Source: an uncultured Alphaproteobacteria bacterium | GTDB taxonomy: Bacteria > Pseudomonadota > Alphaproteobacteria > Rickettsiales > UBA1997 | Direction of reading: 5' to 3' | DNA: 24,131 nucleotides | Assembly: GCA_949298005.1 (NCBI GenBank) | Contig: CASFUN010000005.1 | Location: 1-24,131, forward strand | Part shown: piece after piece, positions 1 to 8,096 of the stretch | Position numbering within the stretch: position 1 is the first letter of the stretch | How the letters are laid out: each line of letters opens with the position of its first letter | The notes under the pieces: generated by a model | What the model was told of the DNA's origin: nothing | The model's input: the letters and a program-made list of their open reading frames with translations, nothing else | The model's database searches: none | Translations under genes and position numbers: made by a program

Positions 1-1
1 A

Positions 2-184
2 TGCCACAATCAACAACAAGGACAAACAAGTAGATTTCCAGCTTTAAATGCTCTTGAAGGTATTAAAGTTGGTAATGTAAATCGACAACAACCAACACAG
101 CAGTCTCATCTTCCTCCTCTAAATCAATCACAAATACGAAGAATGCGGCAGGGTGGGCGCGGGCGTAGTTTTTTATGTCCTTAA
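2..184 (+). CDS. 3' end of an unidentified Gln/Pro-rich protein (partial, uncertain)
   Basis: One + strand frame stays open from the left edge for 60 codons and stops at TAA 182-184. The first 48 or so codons use A/T-rich codons like the rest of the window and encode a Gln-, Asn- and Pro-rich tail containing QQQGQTSRFPALNALEG. The last dozen codons fall in a GC-rich patch (positions 141-170 are 21/30 G+C) and encode an Arg/Gly-rich end, RQGGRGRSFLCP. I do not recognise a family. The gene's body lies outside the window. The opposite strand also has an open frame over the same bases, so either reading may be chance or a degraded gene. Confidence 0.3.
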   Translation, partial: CHNQQQGQTSRFPALNALEGIKVGNVNRQQPTQQSHLPPLNQSQIRRMRQGGRGRSFLCP

Positions 185-308
185 ACCCTTCTACATATGT
201 AACCAATTCCCATAGGTATTAATATTATACTCTTTTCAAATAATGGTTTTATTTTTCAAATTTAAATTTCTAAACTATCAGTCGTTTTTCTTAACCAATT
301 CCCCCTGC

Positions 309-336
309 TTGCATTTTTACGCATTAATTCTACATT
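309..336 (+). promoter_or_regulatory. possible recJ promoter in the 185-361 gap
   Basis: The 177-base gap before recJ holds no convincing gene. A weak sigma-70-like pair lies at TTGCAT (309-314) and TACATT (331-336) with a 16-base spacer, about 25 bases before the recJ start. The match is only partial and such pairs are common in AT-rich DNA. Confidence 0.22.
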
Positions 337-361
337 AAAACATAACAGGTTAAAGATACAG

Positions 362-2149
362 ATGATGTTTAAAGATAAAAAATCAGTTAATGGATACTAT
401 TGGCATATAAAAGATTATAATGAAAATTTAGCACTAACAATATATCAAAAAACCAATATTTCTACAGTCGTTAGTAAATTATTAGCAACAAAAAATATAA
501 AATTAGAAGAAATAGACAATTATCTGAATCCAAAAATTAAAAATTTATTAATTGATCCATATCATTTATTGGATATGAAAAAGGCCGTTTTGGCTATATA
601 TGAGGCAATAATTAATAAAAAAAATATTTGTATTTTTGGGGATTATGATGTTGATGGCGTGACATCAACTGCATTAATGATAAGATTTTTCAGAAATATA
701 GGTATAGAAGTAACAAATTATATTCCAGACAGAGTAGATGATGGTTATGGATTAAGCGAAAATATAATACAAAAATTAAATAATAAAAATATAAACTTTA
801 TAATAACAGTTGATTGTGGTATTTCGTGCTTTAAAGCCGTAGATTTAGCAAATGAACTAGGAATAGACGTAATTATAACTGACCATCATATAGGTTCTGC
901 AGAAATTCCTCATGCTGTCGCTGTTGTAAATCCAAATAGAATTGATGAAAATACACAATATAAACATCTAGCCGGCGTTGGAGTGGCGTTTTTACTATGT
1001 ATTGCTTTAAACACTCATTTAAGAAATGTTGGATATTATAAAGAACGAGAAATAAATGAACCAAATTTGTTAAATATGCTTGATTTGGTAGCTTTAGGAA
1101 CTGTTTGTGATGTTATGCCTTTAACAGGCTTAAATAGAGCTTTTGTGAAGCAAGGAATAAAAACATTTAAAAAAAGAACTAATATTGGTCTATCAGCTCT
1201 TTGTGATATTATAGATGCTGGTGAAATAAGCGATACATATCACTTAGGATATATTATTGGCCCAAGAATAAATGCTAGCGGTAGAGTTGGAGATGTTAAT
1301 ATAGGTAATAAATTACTGTGTTGCGAGGATAAATTCGAGGCAAAAAAATTAGCAGAACAATTAAATAATTTTAATTTAGAAAGACAAAATATAGAAAAAA
1401 AAATGCTTGAATTAGCTATAGAACAAGTTGAAAAAAATAGATTATATAACAATCCCGTAATTTTTATTGAAGGGGAAAATTGGCATGAAGGTGTCATAGG
1501 TATAATAGCTTCAAGAATAAAAGATAAATACAATAGACCTGTAATTGTTATTTCTAAAGACAATAATAACTTTGGAAAAGCATCTTGTAGGTCTGTTGAT
1601 AAAAGTATAGATATAGGATCTATTATAATAAAAACTAAAGAAAATGGATTATTAACAACCGGTGGCGGCCATGCTATGGCTGGCGGTTTTACATTTGATT
1701 TTAATAAATTGAAAGAAATTAAAGATTTCATAAATGAACAGGTAAAAAATAAAATAGATATATATTTAGAAAAAGATAAAAAATATGCTGATATTATATT
1801 AGATATTGGATCTATTAATGAAAAGGTGATTAATGATATAGAAAGTATAGGACCATTTGGAACTGATAATCCAAAACCAACAATAATTTTAGAAAATGTA
1901 GTTATTTTGAATGCAAAAAAATTTGGAAAAAGTAATGAACATGCTAAATGTATTGTGAGTTCTAATAATGCCATGTCTACGGCTCGATCAATAGTTGTTA
2001 ATTTTTTTAGATTTAATGAAAAAAATATATCAGATATATTATTTACTGGTTGGCAAATACCATGTGATATCGTCGGAACTATATCTATAAATAAATGGAT
2101 GAATTTGAATAATATTCAATTTACAGCTGAAGATTTGATATTGAATTAA
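362..2149 (+). CDS. recJ: single-stranded-DNA-specific exonuclease RecJ
   Basis: RecJ is a cytoplasmic 5'-to-3' single-strand DNA exonuclease used in recombinational and mismatch repair. The 595-residue chain has the full DHH-superfamily metal-binding set: GDYDVDG at residues 93-99, DCG at 151-153, DHH at 174-176 and HLAGVG near 202-207. The DHHA1 motif GGGHAMAGGF follows at 434-443. The C terminus (about 460-595) fits the RecJ OB-type domain. The length is normal for the family. Two ATGs lie in tandem (362 and 365), and there is no strong ribosome binding site to choose between them. The gene stands alone, facing the convergent restriction-modification pair with a 39-base gap and no obvious hairpin terminator. 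Confidence is high because all catalytic motifs are present. Confidence 0.97.
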   Translation: MMFKDKKSVNGYYWHIKDYNENLALTIYQKTNISTVVSKLLATKNIKLEEIDNYLNPKIKNLLIDPYHLLDMKKAVLAIYEAIINKKNICIFGDYDVDGVTSTALMIRFFRNIGIEVTNYIPDRVDDGYGLSENIIQKLNNKNINFIITVDCGISCFKAVDLANELGIDVIITDHHIGSAEIPHAVAVVNPNRIDENTQYKHLAGVGVAFLLCIALNTHLRNVGYYKEREINEPNLLNMLDLVALGTVCDVMPLTGLNRAFVKQGIKTFKKRTNIGLSALCDIIDAGEISDTYHLGYIIGPRINASGRVGDVNIGNKLLCCEDKFEAKKLAEQLNNFNLERQNIEKKMLELAIEQVEKNRLYNNPVIFIEGENWHEGVIGIIASRIKDKYNRPVIVISKDNNNFGKASCRSVDKSIDIGSIIIKTKENGLLTTGGGHAMAGGFTFDFNKLKEIKDFINEQVKNKIDIYLEKDKKYADIILDIGSINEKVINDIESIGPFGTDNPKPTIILENVVILNAKKFGKSNEHAKCIVSSNNAMSTARSIVVNFFRFNEKNISDILFTGWQIPCDIVGTISINKWMNLNNIQFTAEDLILN

Positions 2150-2188
2150 GTTAAATTTTTTTGATCAACTATTTATTGGATATAATAT

Positions 2189-3226
2189 TTATATTAAATC
2201 AGAATATGGTAAAGATTTTATATAATCTTCCATAAATTGCCAATCAGGCTCATATCTTATAATATTCTTATCTTTATTTCCAATCTCTTTTGACGGCAAT
2301 TTTATTATTAAATTACTAATAACTCTACTATATACAGCTCGGTTATATGAAAACCTGAATTTTTCACTGTTTATAATACAACAAATAAATAAGGCAATGT
2401 ACTTATTAAAGTTAGACATTTTACAATATAAAATATTGACTCTTCCATGACTGACAGAATAAAAATCATTTGGCTGATAGAAAGCTTGACCAAACATATC
2501 AACTGTTATTTTATTCTTCTCAAAAATCTCAGCTATTCCATCCCCATCTTTATCAATATATTCTACTATTCCATTATTTATTGAACCAGATGAAACCAAT
2601 GGCATATTTCCTTTGGAACAATCACCTTCTTTAATATCCCCTTTTGATAAATATACATCAAATAAATCAGATATTTTAAATTCTCTCCAATTTTCTATAT
2701 TTAACTCAATATTTGTTTTTTCAATTTTTGTTCTTGGCAATTTTTTAATATTTAAAGACTCCATATAACTCTCCATATATTGCCAATCAATATTACCGTA
2801 TTCATTTACAGGTAATCTAATTAATGAGTTTTTCATCCTATTTATTTTCCATTTTCTACCATAACACCATCTAAATCTTTCTGCCATAATCACTGTAGAA
2901 ATATAGTTTCCTATATTAGGAGTTAACGTATAATTTTTAGGATAAATTACGGTGACATCTGTATTGCATGTGAATTCTGTATCGATATAATATGCAAAAC
3001 CTACTGACCCATTATTCGTGACGCAAATAGCATTAGGTTTATATAAACATTCTTTATCCTCTAATAATTCTTTTTTAAAATATCCTTTTATCCCATAATT
3101 TATGGAACTACAAGAAAAGAAGGGAATATCACCTTCATTTTCTAATTCAGGAATTGAATTAAAATATCCTTGATATAAATTAAAAATATCTTGAAATTTA
3201 AAAAAAGCATATTTGATACTATTCAT
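2189..3226 (-). CDS. hsdS: restriction-modification specificity (S) subunit with two target-recognition domains
   Basis: This is the DNA-recognition subunit paired with the methylase just upstream. The 345-residue protein is an internal duplication. Each half starts with a 'F-x-x-F/L-F-x-x-Y' type segment and an IPFFSCSS- or MPLVSSGS-like motif (residues 34-41 and 208-215). Each half ends with a helix carrying WQYMESYMESL (148-158) or WQFMEDYIKSL (329-339). This matches two type I S-type half-domains reading a split target. The frame is open back to 3283, but ATG at 3226 is the likely start: a GGGAGA ribosome binding site sits 5 bases before it and directly follows the methylase stop codon. 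It is translationally linked to the methylase. The target sequence cannot be predicted. The size resembles the BcgI B subunit more than a classic HsdS (about 400 or more). Confidence 0.88.
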   Translation of the reverse strand: MNSIKYAFFKFQDIFNLYQGYFNSIPELENEGDIPFFSCSSINYGIKGYFKKELLEDKECLYKPNAICVTNNGSVGFAYYIDTEFTCNTDVTVIYPKNYTLTPNIGNYISTVIMAERFRWCYGRKWKINRMKNSLIRLPVNEYGNIDWQYMESYMESLNIKKLPRTKIEKTNIELNIENWREFKISDLFDVYLSKGDIKEGDCSKGNMPLVSSGSINNGIVEYIDKDGDGIAEIFEKNKITVDMFGQAFYQPNDFYSVSHGRVNILYCKMSNFNKYIALFICCIINSEKFRFSYNRAVYSRVISNLIIKLPSKEIGNKDKNIIRYEPDWQFMEDYIKSLPYSDLI

Positions 3227-3233
3227 TTTCTCC

Positions 3234-5156
3234 CTATTCAGATAAAATTTTAAAAGCAATATAATTTTTAATAGTTTGTTCAAAATCTTTTTGAGTTAAT
3301 GTGGAATAATCTGTTTTAATGTATACTTCTGCCAACCATTCATCCGTATAGGTAACTTTTTTTCTTATACCTAAACAAGGATCGTTTTTTGTTCCGTTGT
3401 ACAAATCTAACCATAATTTTTCTATATCATTCCATAACGGTTGATTATTTTTATCAGTTTTACTGATTCTTCCCAAATTTTTCTTTTTAACAAAACCATC
3501 ATCTTTATAGTAACCAAAAAATGTCTCTTTTCTTGGTATAATGTTATTTTTATCATCTCTTGTAAAATGAGATTTTCCTAATGTAAATACCATGCAACAA
3601 GCATTTACATTTGCGCCGGGATAAAACATTTCCGGTGGTAAAGTAAAAACTGCATCTAATGTATTATTTTGTAAAATTTTATGTTTTTCTTCTTGAATAT
3701 TTCTATCACTTCCAATAGCACAAGATAACGGTAATAAACACAGCAATTTTTTTCCTTGACGGATATTTCCATTTTCATCCTTACCAACGCAATCGGCAAT
3801 ATAATTCACAAAACAAAAACCTTTTGTTGGGTCTGTTTTTCCTTCTCTTTGATTTTTATTCCAATTATGAACCGTATAAACAATTTTACCATTTTTACCT
3901 TTTATTACCGGTGGAATTTTACCAGGTTTAGCATTGTATGGCGGATTCATCAAAACAACATCTATATTACTATCTTGTATCCACTTCCTAAAAGCAAAAC
4001 AACCTTCGCTCTCATCAAACCTAACATTTGAATTTCCGTCGCCATGTATTAACATATTTGTTGTTGATAGGCCGTATGCTTTTTCTTCAATTTCAATACC
4101 AAAAATATTTCCTTCTTTAACCTTGTTTCTTTCTTCTTCTGTTTCACATTCATACAATTCTTGAATAAGTGCTTGAACTATAAAACTACCACTTCCGCAT
4201 GTGGGGTCTAAAACTTTGGTATTCTTGTCAATACCTGCAACCTTACACATAAAATGAGTTATATGATCTGGTGTAAATGCTTGGTTTTTATCTGATTTTC
4301 CAACATACTTATTAAATGTAGTAAAAAATAAATTTAATAAATCTTGTCCTTTGTTAGTATTTGAATTAATGTAAGGAATAATATTTTTTTGTATAAAATC
4401 TAAAATTTCTTCAAAATTTTTTGATTTTAAATTTCTTACATTTTGGACTTGTAAAACTTTTGTATCAATTAGAGATATTTTATTTGCCTTATTTACATCA
4501 TTAGTTAGTAAACCGCTTATAACATTTCTCATGCCTGCAATAATAAGTGATGTATCCAAATTCTTATATACAAAAGAGTTATTTTGTTTTTCATTGGATT
4601 TTAATGATAATAAACAAGTACCGACAAATTGTCCTCTTATGTTTTCCGGTATATCGGATATATGTAATTTTTCATTTAATTCCAATACCGATCTTCTTAA
4701 TTCTATTTCGTTATTTACAATATAATTCATAAAATATTCAACATATTCTTTTATTGTTTTTATTTTTGTATCAGTTAATTTTTCTATTTCACAATTACAT
4801 TTTTTCTTCCATACAGATATTTTATTTGATATACCAGATTCTGCTAGTATTAGAATAATATTATTTTCTGGTCGGATTTTTGTTTCTAAATCACAATAAC
4901 CGTTTAATAATTTTTCCTCATGTAATTTTTTATCTTTTTTAGAAGGATTAATATTGATAGTTTCCACTAAAACAGATAAATTATTGCTTTTATCTTCAAA
5001 TCTTATATCAAGTTTAAAATTTTTTTCTCCCTTATCGTTTTTTTCTATTAGTACTAAAGGAAGACCTGCTTGTATATAAGAAAATTCTCCGTCTTTTTCT
5101 AAATTAGAACTTAAAAAGTCATTACCAATTTGATTAATTATATCAATCCTCTTCAT
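3234..5156 (-). CDS. hsdM: N6-adenine DNA methyltransferase with an N-terminal nuclease-like domain (BcgI-like R-M subunit)
   Basis: This 640-residue protein carries gamma-type N6-adenine methylase motifs: the SAM-binding LDPTCGSGSF at residues 316-325 and the catalytic NPPY at 404-407. About 190 residues precede the methylase helical domain and look like the nuclease domain of fused restriction-methylation enzymes (for example DIRF at 50-53 and VLVETI at 62-67). No separate hsdR lies nearby, so the pair (640 + 345 residues) has BcgI-like, type IIB architecture. The usual PD-(D/E)xK lysine after the acidic residue appears to be isoleucine (E65-T-I67), so cleavage activity is doubtful. The start ATG at 5156 is preferred over an in-frame TTG at 5162 because AAGG lies 8 bases upstream. 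The gene symbol is used loosely for a type I-like methylase. Confidence 0.85.
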   Translation of the reverse strand: MKRIDIINQIGNDFLSSNLEKDGEFSYIQAGLPLVLIEKNDKGEKNFKLDIRFEDKSNNLSVLVETININPSKKDKKLHEEKLLNGYCDLETKIRPENNIILILAESGISNKISVWKKKCNCEIEKLTDTKIKTIKEYVEYFMNYIVNNEIELRRSVLELNEKLHISDIPENIRGQFVGTCLLSLKSNEKQNNSFVYKNLDTSLIIAGMRNVISGLLTNDVNKANKISLIDTKVLQVQNVRNLKSKNFEEILDFIQKNIIPYINSNTNKGQDLLNLFFTTFNKYVGKSDKNQAFTPDHITHFMCKVAGIDKNTKVLDPTCGSGSFIVQALIQELYECETEEERNKVKEGNIFGIEIEEKAYGLSTTNMLIHGDGNSNVRFDESEGCFAFRKWIQDSNIDVVLMNPPYNAKPGKIPPVIKGKNGKIVYTVHNWNKNQREGKTDPTKGFCFVNYIADCVGKDENGNIRQGKKLLCLLPLSCAIGSDRNIQEEKHKILQNNTLDAVFTLPPEMFYPGANVNACCMVFTLGKSHFTRDDKNNIIPRKETFFGYYKDDGFVKKKNLGRISKTDKNNQPLWNDIEKLWLDLYNGTKNDPCLGIRKKVTYTDEWLAEVYIKTDYSTLTQKDFEQTIKNYIAFKILSE

Positions 5157-5206
5157 ATGCAACCTTTCCGGTATAATAACTATATCTTAAAAGGGTTAAA
5201 ATTATT

Positions 5207-5225
5207 ACTTATATTTCATATAAGT
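5207..5225. repeat. short inverted repeat in the R-M leader
   Basis: Perfect arms ACTTATAT and ATATAAGT flank a 3-base loop, and the repeat extends one more base pair to 5206/5226. It lies between the predicted R-M promoter and the methylase start, in the 5' untranslated leader. It could be an operator or an mRNA hairpin. No T-tract follows on either strand, so a terminator is less likely. Confidence 0.5.
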
Positions 5226-5231
5226 ATATAA

Positions 5232-5260
5232 ATGGTAGACTAACAACTTAGTCTTGTCAA
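5232..5260 (-). promoter_or_regulatory. R-M cassette promoter with a palindrome in its spacer
   Basis: On the minus strand a consensus -35 TTGACA (5260-5255) is followed by a 17-base spacer and TACCAT (5237-5232) as -10, about 75 bases before the methylase ATG. The spacer contains a perfect palindrome, GACTAA-N4-TTAGTC (5238-5253). GACT/AGTC half-sites recall the C-boxes bound by controller proteins of other R-M systems, although the usual gap between half-sites is smaller. A repressor binding here would block RNA polymerase directly. The palindrome could instead be a weak terminator for the tRNA transcript. Confidence 0.5.
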
Positions 5261-5303
5261 GTAAAATCAAAAAATAACCTGACTGATTATTCATTTTCTT
5301 GAA

Positions 5304-5389
5304 TGGTGGGAAGAGAAGGATTCGAACCTTCGAACTCGTAAGAGGACAGATTTACAGTCTGTTGCCATTGACCGCTCGGCCATCTTCCC
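5304..5389 (-). tRNA. tRNA-Tyr(GUA)
   Basis: The minus strand folds as a class II tRNA with a long variable arm. The acceptor GGGAAGA pairs fully with TCTTCCC, the discriminator is A, and CCA is encoded (5306-5304). The anticodon loop CTGTAAA gives anticodon GTA, which reads tyrosine codons. The T arm contains GGTTCGAATCC. Its 3' end points toward the R-M cassette. Confidence 0.97.
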
Positions 5390-5502
5390 AGTCCACAACT
5401 TTATATTATGACATTTATTTTTGTAAAAGCAATACAGATTATATTAATCAACTTTATATAAAAAGACAATTTAAATTATATAAACATTTAAATATTTTTA
5501 AT

Positions 5503-6894
5503 TTACAATATAGAAATATTAACACCGCTAAGACTTAATTGTTCTAACAAATCTTTCTTACACTTTTCCAATCCAGATTCACTAAAGGCCTCACAGCGAG
5601 TTGTTATATCAGGTTGCGTATTTGACGCTCTAGCTAACCACCAACCATCACCAAGTTCAGCTCTCACACCATCAACATCTATAAAATTTCTATTTTCTTT
5701 TTTCATTCTATTAGCTATTTCTTCTATAACTTCAAACTTTCTTTCATCACCAACTTCAATTCTAATCTCTTTTGTCGAATATGTTTTTGGAAAGCTACTA
5801 ATTATGTCTGATATTTTTACATCTGTATTACTGATAAAATTTATCAATTTTACAGCAGCATACATTGCATCATCATAATTATAATTATCCCCGTAGAACA
5901 TATGGCCACTAGTCTCTCCAGCTAATTTTATGTTATCTATTCTCATTTTAGCCTTTTGTGCTGAATGTCCAGGTCGCCACATTACTGGAATACCACCATG
6001 TTTTTTTATATCATCATACAAAACCTTGCTGGCTTTAACTTCTGACATAACTTTTTCACCTGGATTATCTTTTAGAAATTCTCTTGCAAGAATTGCTAAT
6101 AACTGATCACCATAAACAAAATTACCTTTATCATCTATAATGCCTATCCTATCTCCATCTCCATCAAAACCAACACCAAAATCACAGTTATTTTTTAAAA
6201 CTACATCTTTTAACATAGTCATATTTTTTTCAACTGCCGGATCAGGATGGTGATTAGGAAAATCTCCATCAACAACATCACAAATAGTTATACTTTCATC
6301 AGGGAATATAGATACAATATCTTTTAAAACACTAGCAACAGCGCCATTTCCAGCATCCCAAGCTATTTTTAAGTGTTTATTTCTATTATTTTTAAGAGTT
6401 TTCCAGACAAAGTTATAATAGTCTTTATTTACAGATATATTTTCTATAGTACCATTTCCAACTTCAAAATCACCTTCTTCAGCATATATACCCATTTTTT
6501 GTATATCATCCCCCCATATAGGTTCTTCATTTGTTAACATCTTAAATCCATTATAGTCAGAAGGATTATGAGAAGCAGTAACTATAATACCAGAGTCTTT
6601 TTTTAAAAACTGTACAGCAAAATAAACCATTGGCGTAGATACCAGACCTATATTTGTAATATCAATACCACTATCAACTAAACCTCTTATTAAATTTTTA
6701 CTATATAATGGAGATGTGTGTCTTCCGTCATAACCAACAATACAACTAGTTTTATTGTATTTTTTCTTTAAAAGGGTACCATAGCTTTTTCCTATAAAAT
6801 AGGCATCAACCTCATTTAAATCTTTACCAACAACACCTCTTATATCATATTCTTTAAGAATTGTTTTTGTAAAAATATGTTTGTTTTTTTGCAT
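5503..6894 (-). CDS. phosphomannomutase/phosphoglucomutase (alpha-D-phosphohexomutase)
   Basis: This cytoplasmic enzyme moves phosphate between C6 and C1 of hexoses, supplying sugar-1-phosphates for LPS and other glycans. The 463-residue chain has all four active-site loops. These are TASHNP with the phospho-serine S108, the metal loop DGDGDR (244-249), the sugar-specificity loop GETSGH (326-331), and the phosphate-binding RASNTQPDITTR near the C terminus. The length is typical of the AlgC/ManB bifunctional group rather than of GlmM, whose catalytic loop and specificity loop differ. The start ATG lacks a good ribosome binding site. It lies 67 bases downstream of the LptC-like gene and could share its transcript. 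Which sugar is preferred cannot be settled from sequence alone. Confidence 0.93.
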   Translation of the reverse strand: MQKNKHIFTKTILKEYDIRGVVGKDLNEVDAYFIGKSYGTLLKKKYNKTSCIVGYDGRHTSPLYSKNLIRGLVDSGIDITNIGLVSTPMVYFAVQFLKKDSGIIVTASHNPSDYNGFKMLTNEEPIWGDDIQKMGIYAEEGDFEVGNGTIENISVNKDYYNFVWKTLKNNRNKHLKIAWDAGNGAVASVLKDIVSIFPDESITICDVVDGDFPNHHPDPAVEKNMTMLKDVVLKNNCDFGVGFDGDGDRIGIIDDKGNFVYGDQLLAILAREFLKDNPGEKVMSEVKASKVLYDDIKKHGGIPVMWRPGHSAQKAKMRIDNIKLAGETSGHMFYGDNYNYDDAMYAAVKLINFISNTDVKISDIISSFPKTYSTKEIRIEVGDERKFEVIEEIANRMKKENRNFIDVDGVRAELGDGWWLARASNTQPDITTRCEAFSESGLEKCKKDLLEQLSLSGVNISIL

Positions 6895-6903
6895 CGTAGC
6901 TCT

Positions 6904-6909
6904 ATTATA
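6904..6909 (-). promoter_or_regulatory. possible -10 box just before the hexomutase start
   Basis: A perfect TATAAT (minus strand 6909-6904) ends 9 bases before the hexomutase ATG. If used, transcription would begin only about 3 bases before the start codon, giving a nearly leaderless mRNA. That would fit the absence of a ribosome binding site. No good -35 lies at the right distance, so this may be chance. Confidence 0.25.
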
Positions 6910-6961
6910 CTTATGATTAAAAAAATAATAAAACTATTTTGCTTTAAATCAATTAAAATAA

Positions 6962-7384
6962 TCAATCATTAATAATTGTAGTAATTGGCCTTTCCATTAG
7001 TGAGATTTCTCCATTTTTAGTATTTATGTTTCCAGTTTTTGCATTAAGAATAAAATCATTATTTCCTTTGATGATAACATTTTCTAAACCAATATTGTTT
7101 TTATCAATAAAAAAAGCCTTATCAGCTATAGCTTCAATTTTAGATTCTAGACCGTCATTTATCTGTAAAATAGGCTTTATAATAACATTTGGTACTATTT
7201 CGGTATTGTTATATTCAACAATATAATTAATTAAAAAATTTCTTATAAAGATAAGAATATAAAACATTATAAAAGCAATAATTAGCAAAATTATAAATCT
7301 GTTCAAAATAATATAAAACTTACGCTCTTTGTTTATTTTTATAAAAATATTTTCTTTGGAAATATTGTAGTTGTAATATATCAT
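6962..7384 (-). CDS. lptC: LptC-like LPS-export periplasmic protein
   Basis: LptC anchors the periplasmic LPS bridge to the LptBFG transporter in the inner membrane. This 140-residue protein has one strongly hydrophobic N-terminal segment (about residues 24-48). A short periplasmic domain follows, with alternating beta-like repeats: KPILQINDG, IEAIADKAF, VIIKGNNDFILNAKTG and NINTKNGEISL. This layout matches the alphaproteobacterial LptC pattern of a single N-terminal anchor plus a partial beta-jellyroll. It is shorter than E. coli LptC (191 residues). Its ATG overlaps the stop of the upstream outer-membrane protein gene by one base (TAATG), so the two are translationally coupled. The assignment rests on pattern rather than on catalytic residues, because the family is poorly conserved. 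lptA and lptB are not adjacent. Confidence 0.55.
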   Translation of the reverse strand: MIYYNYNISKENIFIKINKERKFYIILNRFIILLIIAFIMFYILIFIRNFLINYIVEYNNTEIVPNVIIKPILQINDGLESKIEAIADKAFFIDKNNIGLENVIIKGNNDFILNAKTGNINTKNGEISLMERPITTIIND

Positions 7385-7974
7385 TAAAAACCAATTCTTA
7401 AAGCTATATATAATAAATTATTTGTGATATTTTTACTTTTAAACCCATTAATATTAAGTTTACCAAAATCAATATATTTATAACCTATATCAATATTTAA
7501 CAAATCTAGAACAGGAGAAAATGTTACACCACCTCCCACTGACCAACTTAGACTTTCATTTATTTTTGATGAAATCAAATTTTTTGTGAAAAACGTTTCA
7601 CCAATTCCGCCACCTACATATAACTTAAATAAATTTATTATTGGTAATTTCAACAAATTATAGTTGAAATTTAGAGATAAGTTATGAATTGATATATTAT
7701 TATCAAATACTGCTTGTGCATTAATTTTATTTGGATTTATAACCTTACCAACAAAATTATACTCTAAATCAAGTCTAATATCAAATATTCTAAGACCACC
7801 CAAAAATCCAAAAGATACATTAGAATTACTTTCAAAATCTTTACTATTTATATCATAATTAAATTTAGCACCACCATATACACCTAATCCAAGTAATGCT
7901 TTTGAATCAGTCGATCTTATTAAAAATGATAACAATGTTATATAAAGAAAAACTGTATTTTTTTTAAATTTCAT
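7384..7974 (-). CDS. outer-membrane beta-barrel protein (OmpA/opacity-like)
   Basis: From the ATG at 7974 the product is 196 residues. It begins with a basic start (MKFKK), a hydrophobic stretch and a likely signal-peptide cleavage after residue 25 or so. Regular amphipathic strands follow, rich in alternating aromatic and polar residues, with Gly-rich turns such as VYGGAKF, GFLGGLRIF and YVGGGIGE. The chain ends in ALRIGF, and the terminal phenylalanine is the classic BAM recognition signal. The size fits an eight-strand barrel. The frame is open to an earlier ATG at 8001, but the later start gives a normal signal peptide. It is the first gene of a coupled pair with the LptC-like gene. Such barrels are common surface proteins in intracellular alphaproteobacteria; the exact role is unknown. 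Confidence 0.75.
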   Translation of the reverse strand: MKFKKNTVFLYITLLSFLIRSTDSKALLGLGVYGGAKFNYDINSKDFESNSNVSFGFLGGLRIFDIRLDLEYNFVGKVINPNKINAQAVFDNNISIHNLSLNFNYNLLKLPIINLFKLYVGGGIGETFFTKNLISSKINESLSWSVGGGVTFSPVLDLLNIDIGYKYIDFGKLNINGFKSKNITNNLLYIALRIGF

Positions 7975-8096
7975 ACTTAATATTAAATGGCAATAAGTCA
8001 TACTAAAGTTTTTGTAATTATTATCAAGAAATACATAACGTACTATGCTACATATCTCTTAGAATACACAATATAAAATTTCAAAAAATATAAAAA

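Noticed and set aside
1240..1974. 244-codon open frame antisense to recJ
   Set aside because: It is the shadow of a conserved gene in AT-rich DNA; its hydrophobic, Leu/Ile/Ser-rich product has no family pattern and recJ motifs run through the same bases.
2150..5303. Direct-repeat attachment sites flanking the R-M cassette
   Set aside because: I looked for a copy of the tRNA-Tyr 3' end near the recJ side and found none; no integrase is present either.
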